DNA of 64,000 nucleotides from Rhizobiales bacterium 2SD (GCA_005502805.1 SCMY01000003.1:124001-188000); one strand, 5' to 3'. Shown: positions 25,337 through 35,230, counted from the stretch's first letter. Made by a program: numbers and translations. The notes: generated from the sequence alone by a model not told the origin.

Positions 25337-26161
25337 TCAGAACGAAGGTGAAGGCGACCCCAACCGAGATTCCAGCCAACGGACTCCAAAAGCCGTGATG
25401 GCCGCTGCGTCGACCAGCACGGACGGCGCGCTGCCGACCAGCGCCTGTCGGCCTTGGCCATTGGCGAGGAACTCCGTCACGATTCCCCCGAAATAGTCCT
25501 CGGCTAGCCCTGCGACGATCGGGTCGCCGGTGTCGAACTCCTCGATCATGCGCCATTGCGTGCCGGTCGGCGTCGCCAGCGGCACCTCGATCCGCCTGAT
25601 GCGTTTGCCGGGGATATCGGCCAGATGCTCGGCATGGTGCAGCAAGGTCAGCGTGTCGAGCGGCGCGCCGAGCATCAGCACCTTGCCGCCCGCCTCGACC
25701 AGCTTTGCCAGCGGCGAGCCCTCGCCATAGCCATAGTCGAGCGGGTGGTCGGCGGTGAACCACTCCGCCTTCGCCCCGAACGCGACGACAGAAGCACCTG
25801 GATTGCCGCTGCGCAGGGCGCCGGGTGTCGTCCGCAGGAACTCCGGCAACACGCCATTGTCGCGGATCGCGCGCGAGCGCTGAGGATCGAACGGTCGGAT
25901 ATGCTCGCGCCATTCCGGCGGCACGCGGCCATCCTCATCGACCAGGTCCTCGTAACGCGCCTCCCAATCGGCATAGGCGAGGACGGTGCCTGCGGGGCCA
26001 ACGGCGTCGGACAGCGCGGCGATGATCGTGTCGGGACCGTCGAGCAGGCGGCCGACCTTGCTGACGGCGGCGTGGACCATGACCGCATCGCCGGAAGCAA
26101 GGCCGAGCACGGCAAGATCGGCGGCGAGTGAGGCGCGCGTGATGAAGGAGGCGGACGTCAT
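25337..26161 (-). CDS. Aminoglycoside N(3)-acetyltransferase family protein
   Basis: This 274-residue protein matches the AAC(3)/YokD antibiotic acetyltransferase family that uses acetyl-CoA. The markers are GDAVMVHAAVSKVG, VLAYADWEARYED, the substrate-site HPLDYGYGEGSPL and the catalytic-histidine region DTLTLLHHAEHLA. It is a chromosomal copy with normal base composition and no mobile element nearby, so it may serve an intrinsic detoxification role. It lies 9 bases downstream of the photolyase gene on the same strand and probably shares its transcript. Confidence 0.85.
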   Translation of the reverse strand: MTSASFITRASLAADLAVLGLASGDAVMVHAAVSKVGRLLDGPDTIIAALSDAVGPAGTVLAYADWEARYEDLVDEDGRVPPEWREHIRPFDPQRSRAIRDNGVLPEFLRTTPGALRSGNPGASVVAFGAKAEWFTADHPLDYGYGEGSPLAKLVEAGGKVLMLGAPLDTLTLLHHAEHLADIPGKRIRRIEVPLATPTGTQWRMIEEFDTGDPIVAGLAEDYFGGIVTEFLANGQGRQALVGSAPSVLVDAAAITAFGVRWLESRLGSPSPSF

Positions 26162-26170
26162 GGTCGTGAG

Positions 26171-27628
26171 CTATTCCGATCGAAGGACAGAAAAGGCGTC
26201 GAGCGCGCGCCTGCGACCGAAGTCGAGCGGGATGATCGGCTTCGGATAGTCTCGCCCCAGAACGACTCCGGCGTTCTTCAACTCGCTTGCCGGCGCTTCC
26301 CAGGGGCGGTGGATGAACCGGTCGTCGAGGTCCGCCAGTTCGGGGACGAAACGGCGAACATAAGCGCCTTTCGGATCGAACTTCTCGCCCTGCGTCACCG
26401 GATTGAAGATGCGGAAATAGGGCGCCGCATCGGCGCCGGAGCCGGCGACCCATTGCCAGCTCGCCGGATTATTGGCCGGATCGGCATCGACCAGCGTGTC
26501 CCAGAACCAGGCCTCCCCCGCGCGCCAGTCGGTCAGCAGATGCTTGATCAGGAAGGAGGCCGTGATCATTCGCACGCGATTGTGCATCCAGCCGCTCCGC
26601 CAGAGTTCGCGCAGGCCGGCATCGACGATCGGATAGCCGGTCAGGCCCTTCTGCCAGGCGCTCAATCCGGCTTCGTCTGTCTCCCAGGTCATCGCGTCGA
26701 AGCGGCGGTCATAGTTGACGCTGGCGATCTCAGGATTGTGGAAGAGCAGATGGTAGGAGAACTCGCGCCAGCCGATCTCGCTGAAGAATTTGTCGACATC
26801 GCCAGCTGAGCCCGGCGTCTCGCCGGTCTCCAGCGCTGCCTTCGTCGCATGCCAGATCTGGCGCGGGCCGATCTCGCCGAAGCGCAGATGCGGTGACAGC
26901 CGCGAGGTCGAGAGTCGATCGGGCAGGTCGCGAGCCTCGCGATAGCCCTTGAGCGTCTCGTCGAGGAAGGCGGATAGCCGGTCCTGCGCTCCGCCTTCGC
27001 CCGGCGTCCAGGCCTCGCGCAGCCCACCGGCCCAATCGGGGGCAGTCGGCTCCAGAGCGAGATCCGCAACCGTGAGCGATTGCTTGCGTAGCGCCGCGGG
27101 CAACCGAGCCTTGCTCAGTTGAGTGGACGGCGGGAGTGGGGCTGCCGGCTCGCCGCGCTCGCGGACTGCGCGCCAATAGGGCGTGAACACCTTGAAGGGC
27201 CCACCGGCCTTGGTCTCGACCTGCCAGGGTTCGTTGAGCAGGTTGGCGTTGAAGCTCTCGACCTCGACACCGGTCTCCGCGAGTTTCGCCTTCAGCGCCT
27301 TGTCGAGCGCAATCGCGGCGCCGTCATAGCGCCGGTTCCAGGCGACGTAGCCAATCTCCGCCTCCCGCACGATGCGAGGCAGCTCCTCCGCCGGATCGCC
27401 GCGCAGGATCAACAGCTCGCCACCCTTCGCCGCGATGGCTTTCGACAGCGCCAGCAACGAACGTGACAGCCACCAGCGCGCGGCGCCGCCGAGCGGCCGG
27501 CGAGCCGCTGAGGTGTCGAGGATGTAGAGGCAGATCAGCGGGCCATGGTCGATCGACGCTCGCAGGGCCGGATTGTCGGACAGGCGCAGGTCGTCGCGGA
27601 ACCAGAGCAGGGCAGGGCGTGAGGTCAC
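26171..27628 (-). CDS. phrB: Deoxyribodipyrimidine photo-lyase
   Basis: This 485-residue DNA repair enzyme uses FAD and an antenna pigment to split UV-induced pyrimidine dimers. The N-terminal alpha/beta antenna domain starts ALLWFRDDLRLSDNPALRAS. The C-terminal FAD domain has TSRLSPHLRFGEIGPRQIWH, GYPIVDAGLRELWRSGWMHN and ADPANNPASWQWVAGSGADA, all photolyase signatures. The start is GTG at 27628 (VTSRPALLWF), because no ATG lies nearby and the longer frame is non-homologous. It heads a probable two-gene unit with the AAC(3)-like gene. Confidence 0.93.
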   Translation of the reverse strand: MTSRPALLWFRDDLRLSDNPALRASIDHGPLICLYILDTSAARRPLGGAARWWLSRSLLALSKAIAAKGGELLILRGDPAEELPRIVREAEIGYVAWNRRYDGAAIALDKALKAKLAETGVEVESFNANLLNEPWQVETKAGGPFKVFTPYWRAVRERGEPAAPLPPSTQLSKARLPAALRKQSLTVADLALEPTAPDWAGGLREAWTPGEGGAQDRLSAFLDETLKGYREARDLPDRLSTSRLSPHLRFGEIGPRQIWHATKAALETGETPGSAGDVDKFFSEIGWREFSYHLLFHNPEIASVNYDRRFDAMTWETDEAGLSAWQKGLTGYPIVDAGLRELWRSGWMHNRVRMITASFLIKHLLTDWRAGEAWFWDTLVDADPANNPASWQWVAGSGADAAPYFRIFNPVTQGEKFDPKGAYVRRFVPELADLDDRFIHRPWEAPASELKNAGVVLGRDYPKPIIPLDFGRRRALDAFSVLRSE

Positions 27629-27770
27629 TCGGTCGGGCCTTCTCGCTGCGATGCTTTGATACGCCGACAAGGGTGGATTGGTTTCGTGGCGCAAAAGGAT
27701 AGCGGCGCTATCCGGGCTCCAGTCCGTGATAGATTGGATCGGCTGCGCGCAAAAGAAGGGGGATGAGGTC

Positions 27771-28361
27771 ATGGCGACGCCGGAAGTCGAGGCCTTGAGT
27801 CGTCGGATCGCTGCGCTCGAGGCGCAGCTTGCCGCCCTGTTGCAGGCGGTCACCGTCGGCCGCGGCGGCATGGTCGCGATCAACGCTCCGCTCGGACTGT
27901 CGATCACCGCCGGCGGTCCCTGCACCATCAATGTCGGGGCCGATCTGGCGCTTACGGTCGGCGGCAGTTTCCGGACGGCCGTGGCGACGGCCTATGTCGT
28001 GAATGTCGGCACCGGCATCCGGGCAACCGCAGGCACGGCCGTCAACCTCATCGCAGGCACGGCGCTCGGCATGGCCGCCAATCGCGAGATCAGCCTGACG
28101 ACGCGCGCTTTCGAGGTCGCGGCGGCCGTCAGCATCGACCTCGACAGCAGCAAGGATTTCGAGATCGCCAGCGGCAAGTCGCTCGCGGTGAAAGCTGCCG
28201 ACGCCATTCTGCTCGATGCGGGCGCGGCGGATATCGCTCTGAAAAAGGACGGCTCCATCGATCTCAAGGGCAAGGACGTCACGATCCGGGCAAGCGGCAA
28301 GATCAATGCGACGGCGAGCTCCGACGTCGTGATCAAGGGCTCGAAGATCAAGCAGAATTGA
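27771..28361 (+). CDS. Orphan VgrG-tip-like beta-helix protein
   Basis: This 196-residue protein has a short N-terminal coiled-coil-like stretch (EVEALSRRIAALEAQLAALL). A repetitive beta-rich body follows, ending in LKKDGSIDLKGKDVTIRASG and VVIKGSKIKQN. That end closely resembles the C-terminal beta-helix of type VI secretion VgrG spikes and related gp5 needle tips. The base-plate and OB-fold domains of VgrG are missing, and no T6SS gene is nearby. A ribosome-binding site (AAGGGGG) precedes the ATG at 27771. It converges on the Gly-rich membrane protein gene with 11 bases between the stops. Function is unknown. Confidence 0.7.
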   Translation: MATPEVEALSRRIAALEAQLAALLQAVTVGRGGMVAINAPLGLSITAGGPCTINVGADLALTVGGSFRTAVATAYVVNVGTGIRATAGTAVNLIAGTALGMAANREISLTTRAFEVAAAVSIDLDSSKDFEIASGKSLAVKAADAILLDAGAADIALKKDGSIDLKGKDVTIRASGKINATASSDVVIKGSKIKQN

Positions 28362-28372
28362 ACTGCGGTGGC

Positions 28373-29083
28373 TCAATCACCGCCGCCACCGCCGCAACCC
28401 CCGCCATCGCCACCGCTTCCACTATCGGAGCTGCCACCGCCGGAAGAGCTGCCGCTGTCGCCGAAGCCGTCGGTGCTCCCGTCGACTGACGAACTCGAAA
28501 AATCGCCGCCGCATTGTGTGCCGCGATCGCCATTGCGTCTGAGCGCCTCGCAGTCGGGCGCGTAGACGAAGCCGTTGGCGATCTTGAGCTTGGTATCGAG
28601 CGCGAAGAGCAGCGGCAGCCGCGTCGGGCGCGCCGGGTCGATATTCTCGTCGCGGCAGCACTGCCACCAGACGCGGCGCAAGGCGGAGTTGTCGCCGTGT
28701 GCGCCTTCCCGTAGCGCAACCGCTGGCGTGTGGTGCAGGAAGCGCCCGAAGGCCCGGTCGCAGAAGCGGCCATAGTCGCGGGTGTAGAGAATGAACTCGT
28801 GCCAGAGATCATCCGCGACCTGGGAGGGCATCGCGACCTCGCGCCGTCCCGAGTTGAGATAGGCCAGGAAGAACTGGCGCAGGCCCTCGGAGACCAGCGC
28901 CGTCTCCTTGCGGCCGAAGCCCGGATGATGGTCTGCGAGCTTGTCGAGCAGCCCGCGTGGCCAGGGATAGCGCCGGATGAATTCCGCCCGGCGCAGGCGC
29001 TTGTAGGAAGCGAGCGCGTTGCCCGCTACGAGCAGGAGAACGACCGCCACCACCATACCGATGATGATGGCGGCGGCGTTCAT
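28373..29083 (-). CDS. Membrane-anchored glycine-rich domain protein
   Basis: This 236-residue protein has one N-terminal membrane helix (AAIIIGMVVAVVLLLVAGNAL). A soluble domain follows with DDLWHEFILYTRDYGRFCDR and FGRFLHHTP, resembling glycine-rich-domain-containing (GRDP-like) proteins. The tail of about 45 residues is almost only Ser, Gly and Asp and ends GGDGGGCGGGGGD. The start MNAAAIIIG at 29083 lies 12 bases after the RND pump stop and has GGAG upstream, so it is probably the third gene of the efflux operon. No enzymatic function is known. Confidence 0.72.
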   Translation of the reverse strand: MNAAAIIIGMVVAVVLLLVAGNALASYKRLRRAEFIRRYPWPRGLLDKLADHHPGFGRKETALVSEGLRQFFLAYLNSGRREVAMPSQVADDLWHEFILYTRDYGRFCDRAFGRFLHHTPAVALREGAHGDNSALRRVWWQCCRDENIDPARPTRLPLLFALDTKLKIANGFVYAPDCEALRRNGDRGTQCGGDFSSSSVDGSTDGFGDSGSSSGGGSSDSGSGGDGGGCGGGGGD

Positions 29084-29095
29084 GTCGTCGCTCCG

Positions 29096-32000
29096 TCAGT
29101 GCGTCTGTGGCGTCGCTTGCTTCGGCTCGGCCGGCTTTTTCTTGCTGCCAAGCCCGGCGAGCCAGCGCACCACGACGTAGAACACCGGGGTGAACAGCAG
29201 GCCGAACAGGGTGACGCCGATCATGCCGGAGAACACCGCGATACCCAGCACCTGTCGCATCTCCGCGCCGGCGCCGATCGAGATCGTCAGCGGCAGCACG
29301 CCCAGGATGAAGGCGAGCGAGGTCATCAGGATCGGCCGCAACCGGGTCCGAGCCGCCGCGATCGCGGCATCGCGCCGGCTCATGCCCTCGTCCTCGGCCT
29401 GCTTGGCGAACTCGACGATCAGGATCGCGTTCTTCGCCGCGAGGCCAACGAGCACGACGAGGCCGATATCGACGAGCACGTTGCGATCGAAGTCCTTGTA
29501 GCTGACGCCGATCATCGCCGCGAGGATACACATCGGCACGATCAGGATGACCGCCAACGGCAAGGTCCAGCTTTCGTACAGCGCCGCCAGCAAGAGGAAG
29601 ACGAAGACGACGGCGAGGCCGAAGGCGATGATCGCGGTATTGCCGGCGAGCTTCTCCTGCAGCGCGATCTCGGTCCATTCGAAGCCGAAGCCGGCCGGCA
29701 GGACCTTCTGCGCGATCTGCTCGACCGCCGCGATGCCCTGGCCGGTCGAGTAGCCGCGCGCCATCGACATCTGCACTTCAGCCGCCGGATAGAGGTTGTA
29801 GCGCGGGACGCGATAGGCGCCGGTCGTGTTGGAGAAGGTCGCGACCGAGCCGATCGGCACCATCTCGCCGTCGGCGTTGCGGGTCTTCAGGTCGGCGACG
29901 TCGCGGATGTCGAGACGCTGCGGATTGTCGGCCTGGGCCGTGACCCGGAAGGTGCGGCCGAGGATGTTGAAGTCGTTCACATAGGCCGAGCCCATATAGA
30001 TCGACAGCGTCTCGAACACGCGGGTCACGGGGACGCCGAGCATCTCTGCCTTGGTCCGGTCGATATCGGCGTAGATCTGCGGCGTCCTGGTCGAGAACAG
30101 CGTGAAGGGTTGCTGGATTCCAGGTGTCTGGCCGGCCGTCCCGGCCACGGCCCAGGTTGCGCCTTCCAGCGCCGCCAGGCCTTTGCCGCCGCGGTCCTGC
30201 ACGTAACCCTTGAGGCCACCGCCATTGCCGATGCCGGGCACCGCCGGCGGCTCGATGATCAGCGCGAAAGCCTCGCCGATTCCGAAGAGCTGAGTGCGCA
30301 GGTCATTGAGAATGCCTTGGGTGGTCAGACCCTGCTTGGCCCGCTCCTTGAAGTCGGTGAGCGTGACGAAGGCGACACCGGCATTGGGCGCCAGCGTGAA
30401 GGTCGCGCCGTCGAGGCCGGCGAAGGCGACGGCATGGGCGACGCCCGGCCGCGACAGCAGGATATCGGTCGCCTTGCGGATGACCGCATCCGTGCGCGGC
30501 AACGACGAGCCTGGCGGCAGCTGGAAGACCGCGATGAAGTAGCCGCGGTCGAGCTGCGGGACGAGGCCTGTCGGCACCATGGCGAGCTGCCTGCCGGCGA
30601 CCGCGATGAGCGCCGCATAGACCAGCAGCATGATGACGCCGAAGCGGATCAGGCGCGAGGTCAGCGCGCCATAGGAGCGCGAAAGCCAGTCGAAGCCCTT
30701 GTTGAAGTACTTGAAGAACCAGCGCAGCGGCGCGCTGAGCACCGCGAGGAAGCCCTTCGGTTCCTCATGGCTGTGCGGCTTCAAGAGGATCGCCGCCAGG
30801 GCCGGCGACAGTGTCAGCGAGACGAAGCACGAAATCGCCGTCGAAGCCGCGATCGTCACCGCGAATTGCTGGTAGAATGTGCCCTGTAGGCCGGTGATGA
30901 ACGCCGTCGGGATGAACACGGCGCACAGCACGAGCGCGATCGCGAGCAGCGCGCCGCCAACCTCGTCCATAGTCTTATGGGCGGCGTCGACCGCGCTCAT
31001 GCCCTCGGCAAGATAGCGCTCGACGTTCTCGACCACGACGATCGCGTCGTCGACGACGATGCCGATGGCGAGCACGAGCGCCAGCAGCGAGATCGTGTTG
31101 AACGAGATTCCAACCGCGCTCATGATCAGGAAGGTGCCGACCAGCGAGACCGGGATCGCGATGATCGGGATGATCGCGGCGCGCCAGGTCTGCAGGAACA
31201 GGATCACCACGATGACGACGAGCACGATCGCCTCGAGCAGCGTCGTGACCACGGCGGAGACGGATTCCCTGATGAACTCCGTCGGGTTGTAGACGATGGT
31301 ATGCTCGACGCCGGCCGGGAAGCTCTTGGACAGCGTCTGCATCGTCTTGATGAGAGCGTCGGAAGCCGCCAGCGCATTCGTCCCGGGGCGCTGGAAGACG
31401 CCGATCGCGACGGCTTCCTTGTTGTCGAGATAGGAGTTCGACAGATAGTCCTGCGCCCCGAGCTCGACACGGGCGACATCGCGCACGCGGATCGTGCCGC
31501 CATCGGCATCCGAGCGCACGACGATGTTGTAGAATTCGTCGATGCTGGTCAGACGCCCCAGCGTGTTGACCGAGAGCTGGAAGGCCCCGTCCGACTTCGC
31601 CGGCGGCTGGTTGATCGCACCCGCCGCGACCTGGATGTTGGCGGCGCGGATCGCGGCGACGACGTCGCCGGCGGTCAGGTTGCGGGCCGCGACCTTGGCC
31701 GGATCGAGCCAGACGCGCATCGAATAATCGCGCGCGCCGAAGACCTGCACGTCGCCGACGCCCTCGACGCGGGTCAGCACGTCCTTGACGTTGAGAGTGG
31801 TGTAGTTCGAGACGTATTGCTGGTCGCGCGAGCCGTCCGGAGACAGCATGTGGATGACCATCAGGAAGTCCGGCGAGGCCTTGCGGACCTGCAGGCCGAG
31901 CGTGCGGACCTCCTGCGGCAGGCGCGGCTCGGCCGCGGAGACGCGGTTCTGCACCAGCACCTGGGCCTGGTCGACATCGGTGCCGGCCTTGAAGACGACG

Positions 32001-32281
32001 TTGATCGTCACGCGCCCGTCGCCGGTCGATTGCGACGAGATGTAGAGCATGTCGTCGACGCCGTTGACCTCCTGCTCGATCGGCGCAGCGACCGTCGAGG
32101 CGACGACCTCGGCCGAGGCGCCCGGATAGTTCGCGGTGATCGTCACGGTCGGCGGCGCGATCTCGGGATACTCCGCGATCGGCAGCGTGCGCAGCGTGAT
32201 GGCGCCGGCAATGGTCAGCAGCACCGAGAGGACGGTCGCAAAGATCGGCCGGTCGATGAAGAAATGGGCGAAGCGGAACAT
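29096..32281 (-). CDS. RND multidrug efflux pump inner-membrane subunit (HAE1/AcrB family)
   Basis: This 1061-residue protein is the proton-driven drug exporter of a tripartite pump. It opens with FRFAHFFIDRPIFATVLSVL, has two large periplasmic loops and twelve membrane helices. It shows the TM4 proton-relay pair in GIVVDDAIVVVENVER and the C-terminal repeat LAAKNAILIVEFAKQ. Length matches AcrB/MexB. It lies 80 bases downstream of the membrane-fusion gene. No outer-membrane TolC-type gene is present in the window, so the pump must use a channel encoded elsewhere. Confidence 0.95.
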   Translation of the reverse strand: MFRFAHFFIDRPIFATVLSVLLTIAGAITLRTLPIAEYPEIAPPTVTITANYPGASAEVVASTVAAPIEQEVNGVDDMLYISSQSTGDGRVTINVVFKAGTDVDQAQVLVQNRVSAAEPRLPQEVRTLGLQVRKASPDFLMVIHMLSPDGSRDQQYVSNYTTLNVKDVLTRVEGVGDVQVFGARDYSMRVWLDPAKVAARNLTAGDVVAAIRAANIQVAAGAINQPPAKSDGAFQLSVNTLGRLTSIDEFYNIVVRSDADGGTIRVRDVARVELGAQDYLSNSYLDNKEAVAIGVFQRPGTNALAASDALIKTMQTLSKSFPAGVEHTIVYNPTEFIRESVSAVVTTLLEAIVLVVIVVILFLQTWRAAIIPIIAIPVSLVGTFLIMSAVGISFNTISLLALVLAIGIVVDDAIVVVENVERYLAEGMSAVDAAHKTMDEVGGALLAIALVLCAVFIPTAFITGLQGTFYQQFAVTIAASTAISCFVSLTLSPALAAILLKPHSHEEPKGFLAVLSAPLRWFFKYFNKGFDWLSRSYGALTSRLIRFGVIMLLVYAALIAVAGRQLAMVPTGLVPQLDRGYFIAVFQLPPGSSLPRTDAVIRKATDILLSRPGVAHAVAFAGLDGATFTLAPNAGVAFVTLTDFKERAKQGLTTQGILNDLRTQLFGIGEAFALIIEPPAVPGIGNGGGLKGYVQDRGGKGLAALEGATWAVAGTAGQTPGIQQPFTLFSTRTPQIYADIDRTKAEMLGVPVTRVFETLSIYMGSAYVNDFNILGRTFRVTAQADNPQRLDIRDVADLKTRNADGEMVPIGSVATFSNTTGAYRVPRYNLYPAAEVQMSMARGYSTGQGIAAVEQIAQKVLPAGFGFEWTEIALQEKLAGNTAIIAFGLAVVFVFLLLAALYESWTLPLAVILIVPMCILAAMIGVSYKDFDRNVLVDIGLVVLVGLAAKNAILIVEFAKQAEDEGMSRRDAAIAAARTRLRPILMTSLAFILGVLPLTISIGAGAEMRQVLGIAVFSGMIGVTLFGLLFTPVFYVVVRWLAGLGSKKKPAEPKQATPQTH

Positions 32282-32361
32282 GCTCTGGTCCTGGCCAGGA
32301 AGGGCAGGGCGGACGGAGGATGCCGTCCGCGCTCGTCATGTGGGTAGGCGAGGCGCCGCCG

Positions 32362-33498
32362 TCAGTTGGCGGCAGCGGCGGCCTTGATCTCGGTCGGCTG
32401 CGGGGTCACGGCGACGCCCGGGCGCACCATCGGGTTGGCGATGCCGTTCACGATCACCTTGTCGCTCGGCTCGAGGCCCTTGGTGATGACGCGCAGCCCA
32501 TCGCTGATCTGGCCGAGCTGCACGGGCTTGGGCACGACCTTGTTCTCCGGCCCGACGGTCAGCACGATCTTGTTGGCCTGGTCGGAGACGATCACGGCGT
32601 CCGGCACCAGCAAGGCGTCGGCCTCGCCGGCGAACAGACGCAGTCGGCCGAATGTGCCGGGCGTCAGCAGTCCGTCCGGATTCGGGAAGACGGCGCGGGT
32701 CCGGATCGTCGCCGAGCGGGCATTCAGCGCGTTGTCGACGAAGTCGATCTTGCCCTCGCGGTCCCATTTGGTCTCGCTCGAAAGCCGCACGCGCACCGGC
32801 GTGCCGGGCTTCCGCAGATCCTGCGATTGCGAATAGCGCAGATAGTCGGCCTCCGAGGCGTCGAAGACGAACTTGATCGGATCGACGGCAACGATCGTGG
32901 TCAGAAGCGTCGCGCCGGACTGGCCGCCGGCGATCAGGTTGCCCTGGTCGACGCGCCGGTTCGAGACGCGGCCGGCGAGCGGCGCGCGCACCTGCGTCCA
33001 TTCGAGATTGAGTTCGGCCGTCTTCAGGTTGGCCTCGGCCGCCTGCTGGCTGGCGATGGCGCCGTTGAGGTTGGCGCGGCGCTGGTCGATATCGCGGGCG
33101 GTGATGGTGCGGTTCTGCGTCAGCGCCTCCGCGCGCTCGACCTCGTTCTGGTTGAGGTCGACCTGCGCCTTGGCGCGCGCAACCTCCGCTCGTGCCGCAT
33201 CGACGGCGAGCTTGTAGGGCCGCTGGTCGATCGTGAAGAGCAGGTCGCCGGCCTTGACCAGGTCGCCGTCACGGAAATGGACCGAATCGAGGAAGCCCGA
33301 CACGCGGGCGCGGACCTCGACCTGTTCGCTGGCCTCGAAACGGCCGGTGAACTCGTCCCAGTTGGTGACGCGCTTGGCGAGCGGCGTCGCGACGGTGACC
33401 GGCGGAGCCGGTGGCGCGCCTTGGGCGAGGGCCTCGACAGAGAGGACCGGGAGCAGGGCCGCCAGGGCAACGATGGCCCGGCTGGAGCGGCGGATCAT
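32362..33498 (-). CDS. RND efflux periplasmic adaptor subunit (AcrA/MexA family)
   Basis: This 378-residue membrane-fusion protein links the RND pump to an outer-membrane channel. It has a signal peptide (MIRRSSRAIVALAALLPVLS, cleavage near ALAQG), the lipoyl half-motif VRARVSGFLDSVHFRDGDLV, a helical hairpin (AEVARAKAQVDLNQNEVERA) and the second half-motif RAPLAGRVSNRRVDQGNLI. No lipobox cysteine is present. The start at 33498 was chosen for the signal peptide. It is the first gene of the operon. A TTGACA hexamer lies upstream at 33583-33578 on the same strand, but no convincing -10 accompanies it. Confidence 0.93.
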   Translation of the reverse strand: MIRRSSRAIVALAALLPVLSVEALAQGAPPAPPVTVATPLAKRVTNWDEFTGRFEASEQVEVRARVSGFLDSVHFRDGDLVKAGDLLFTIDQRPYKLAVDAARAEVARAKAQVDLNQNEVERAEALTQNRTITARDIDQRRANLNGAIASQQAAEANLKTAELNLEWTQVRAPLAGRVSNRRVDQGNLIAGGQSGATLLTTIVAVDPIKFVFDASEADYLRYSQSQDLRKPGTPVRVRLSSETKWDREGKIDFVDNALNARSATIRTRAVFPNPDGLLTPGTFGRLRLFAGEADALLVPDAVIVSDQANKIVLTVGPENKVVPKPVQLGQISDGLRVITKGLEPSDKVIVNGIANPMVRPGVAVTPQPTEIKAAAAAN

Positions 33499-33748
33499 GT
33501 GAAACTCCGAAAATGCGGGCGCGGCGCAACCTTCACGGTTTCCGGCCAATGCGCAACAACCCCATCGCACTGACGATTGTCAAGTTTCTTCACTCGACAA
33601 TTTTGATGCTATTTTCCTCTTTGGCAGCCCATTGCCGCCTTCGGTTGCGCGAAACCGACGCAACGGATGCTTGCTGGCGGCGGGCCGAAGCTCTACCTGA
33701 GGGACGCGCGCGCCAGCGTCAGCAGCAACATCTCGTGGAAGTCGTCTC

Positions 33749-35230
33749 ATGAATGCGCATGTCCGCCCTGCCGACCCGAAGAAGCTGATCAAGGGTGCGA
33801 CCGGTGACTGGGAGATCGTGATCGGCCTCGAAATTCACGCGCAGGTTACCTCCAACGCCAAGCTGTTCTCAGGGTCTTCCACCGCCTTCGGCGGCGAGCC
33901 GAATGCCCATGTCAGCCTGGTCGACGCGGCGATGCCGGGCATGCTGCCGGTGATCAACGAGGAATGCGTGCGCCAGGCGGTCCGCACCGGGCTCGGCCTC
34001 AACGCCCAGATCAACAAGCGCTCGGTCTTCGACCGCAAGAACTATTTCTATCCCGACCTGCCGCAGGGCTACCAGATCAGCCAGTACAAGCACCCCGTCG
34101 TCGGCGAGGGTGAGATCGCGGTCGACCTGTCGCCGACCGAGCAGATCACGGTAGGGATCGAGCGCCTGCATCTCGAGCAGGACGCGGGCAAGTCGATGCA
34201 CGACCAGCACCCGACCATGAGCTTCGTCGATCTCAACCGCTCGGGCGTGGCGCTGATGGAGATCGTCTCCAAGCCGGACCTGCGCTCGGCCGACGAGGCC
34301 AAGGCCTATGTCTCGAAGCTGCGCACCATCCTGCGCTATATCGGCTCCTGCGACGGCGACATGGAGAAGGGCAATCTGCGCGCCGACGTCAACGTCTCCG
34401 TGCGCAAGCCGGGCGCGCCCTTTGGGACGCGCTGCGAGATCAAGAACGTCAACTCGATCCGCTTCATCGGCCAGGCGATCGAGGTCGAGGCCCGCCGCCA
34501 GATCGGTATCCTCGAGGATGGCGGCACGATCGACCAGGAGACTCGCCTCTACGATCCCGGCAAGGGCGAGACGCGCTCGCTGCGCTCGAAGGAAGAGGCG
34601 CACGACTATCGCTACTTCCCCGATCCGGACCTGCTGCCGCTCGAATTCGACGATGCCTTCATCGCCGAGCTGAAAGCGCATCTGCCCGAGCTGCCCGACG
34701 CCAAGAAGGGCCGCTTCATCGCCGAATACGGGCTCTCGCCCTATGACGCCTCAGTGCTCGTCGCCGAGCGAGAGCAGGCCGATTATTTCGAGGCGGTGGC
34801 GAAGGGCCGCGACGGCAAGGCCGCAGCCAACTGGGTGATCAACGAATTGTTCGGCCGCCTCAACAAGGAAGGCAAGGACGTCTCGGCCTCGCCGGTCTCG
34901 GCTTCGCAGCTCGGTGGTCTGGTCGACCTGATCGGCGAAGGCGTGATCTCCGGCAAGATCGCCAAGGACCTGTTCGAGATCGTCTGGACCGAAGGCGGCG
35001 ACCCGCGCGAGATCGTCGAGGCCCGCGGCATGAAGCAGGTCACCGACACCGGCGCGATCGAGAAGGCGGTCGACGAGATCATCGCCGCCAACCCGGACAA
35101 GGTCGAGCAGGTCAAGGCCAAGCCGACCATGCTCGGATGGTTCGTCGGCCAGGCGATGAAGGCCTCGGGCGGCAAGGCCAACCCGCAGGCGCTGAACGAG
35201 ATCCTGAAGAAGAAACTAGGCATCGAGTGA
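33749..35230 (+). CDS. gatB: Asp-tRNA(Asn)/Glu-tRNA(Gln) amidotransferase subunit B
   Basis: This 493-residue protein is the kinase/tRNA-recognition subunit of GatCAB, which makes Gln-tRNA(Gln) and, in many species, Asn-tRNA(Asn). Signatures are [20 protein letters not shown], the phosphoryl-transfer core [38 protein letters not shown] (seen here as [18 protein letters not shown]) and the YqeY-like C-terminal helical domain with [16 protein letters not shown]. It is encoded apart from gatA and gatC. Its stop overlaps the following acetyltransferase start (GTGA), so the two are translationally coupled. Confidence 0.96.
   Translation: MNAHVRPADPKKLIKGATGDWEIVIGLEIHAQVTSNAKLFSGSSTAFGGEPNAHVSLVDAAMPGMLPVINEECVRQAVRTGLGLNAQINKRSVFDRKNYFYPDLPQGYQISQYKHPVVGEGEIAVDLSPTEQITVGIERLHLEQDAGKSMHDQHPTMSFVDLNRSGVALMEIVSKPDLRSADEAKAYVSKLRTILRYIGSCDGDMEKGNLRADVNVSVRKPGAPFGTRCEIKNVNSIRFIGQAIEVEARRQIGILEDGGTIDQETRLYDPGKGETRSLRSKEEAHDYRYFPDPDLLPLEFDDAFIAELKAHLPELPDAKKGRFIAEYGLSPYDASVLVAEREQADYFEAVAKGRDGKAAANWVINELFGRLNKEGKDVSASPVSASQLGGLVDLIGEGVISGKIAKDLFEIVWTEGGDPREIVEARGMKQVTDTGAIEKAVDEIIAANPDKVEQVKAKPTMLGWFVGQAMKASGGKANPQALNEILKKKLGIE

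Noticed and set aside
27771..33498. Type VI secretion locus suggested by the VgrG-like tip
   Set aside because: The neighbours are photolyase and an RND pump; no Hcp, TssB/C, ClpV or baseplate gene is present.
33555..33600. TTGACA and the ATTGTC/GACAAT inverted repeat before the RND operon
   Set aside because: No convincing -10 at 16-18 bases and no local regulator gene, so neither promoter nor operator is called.
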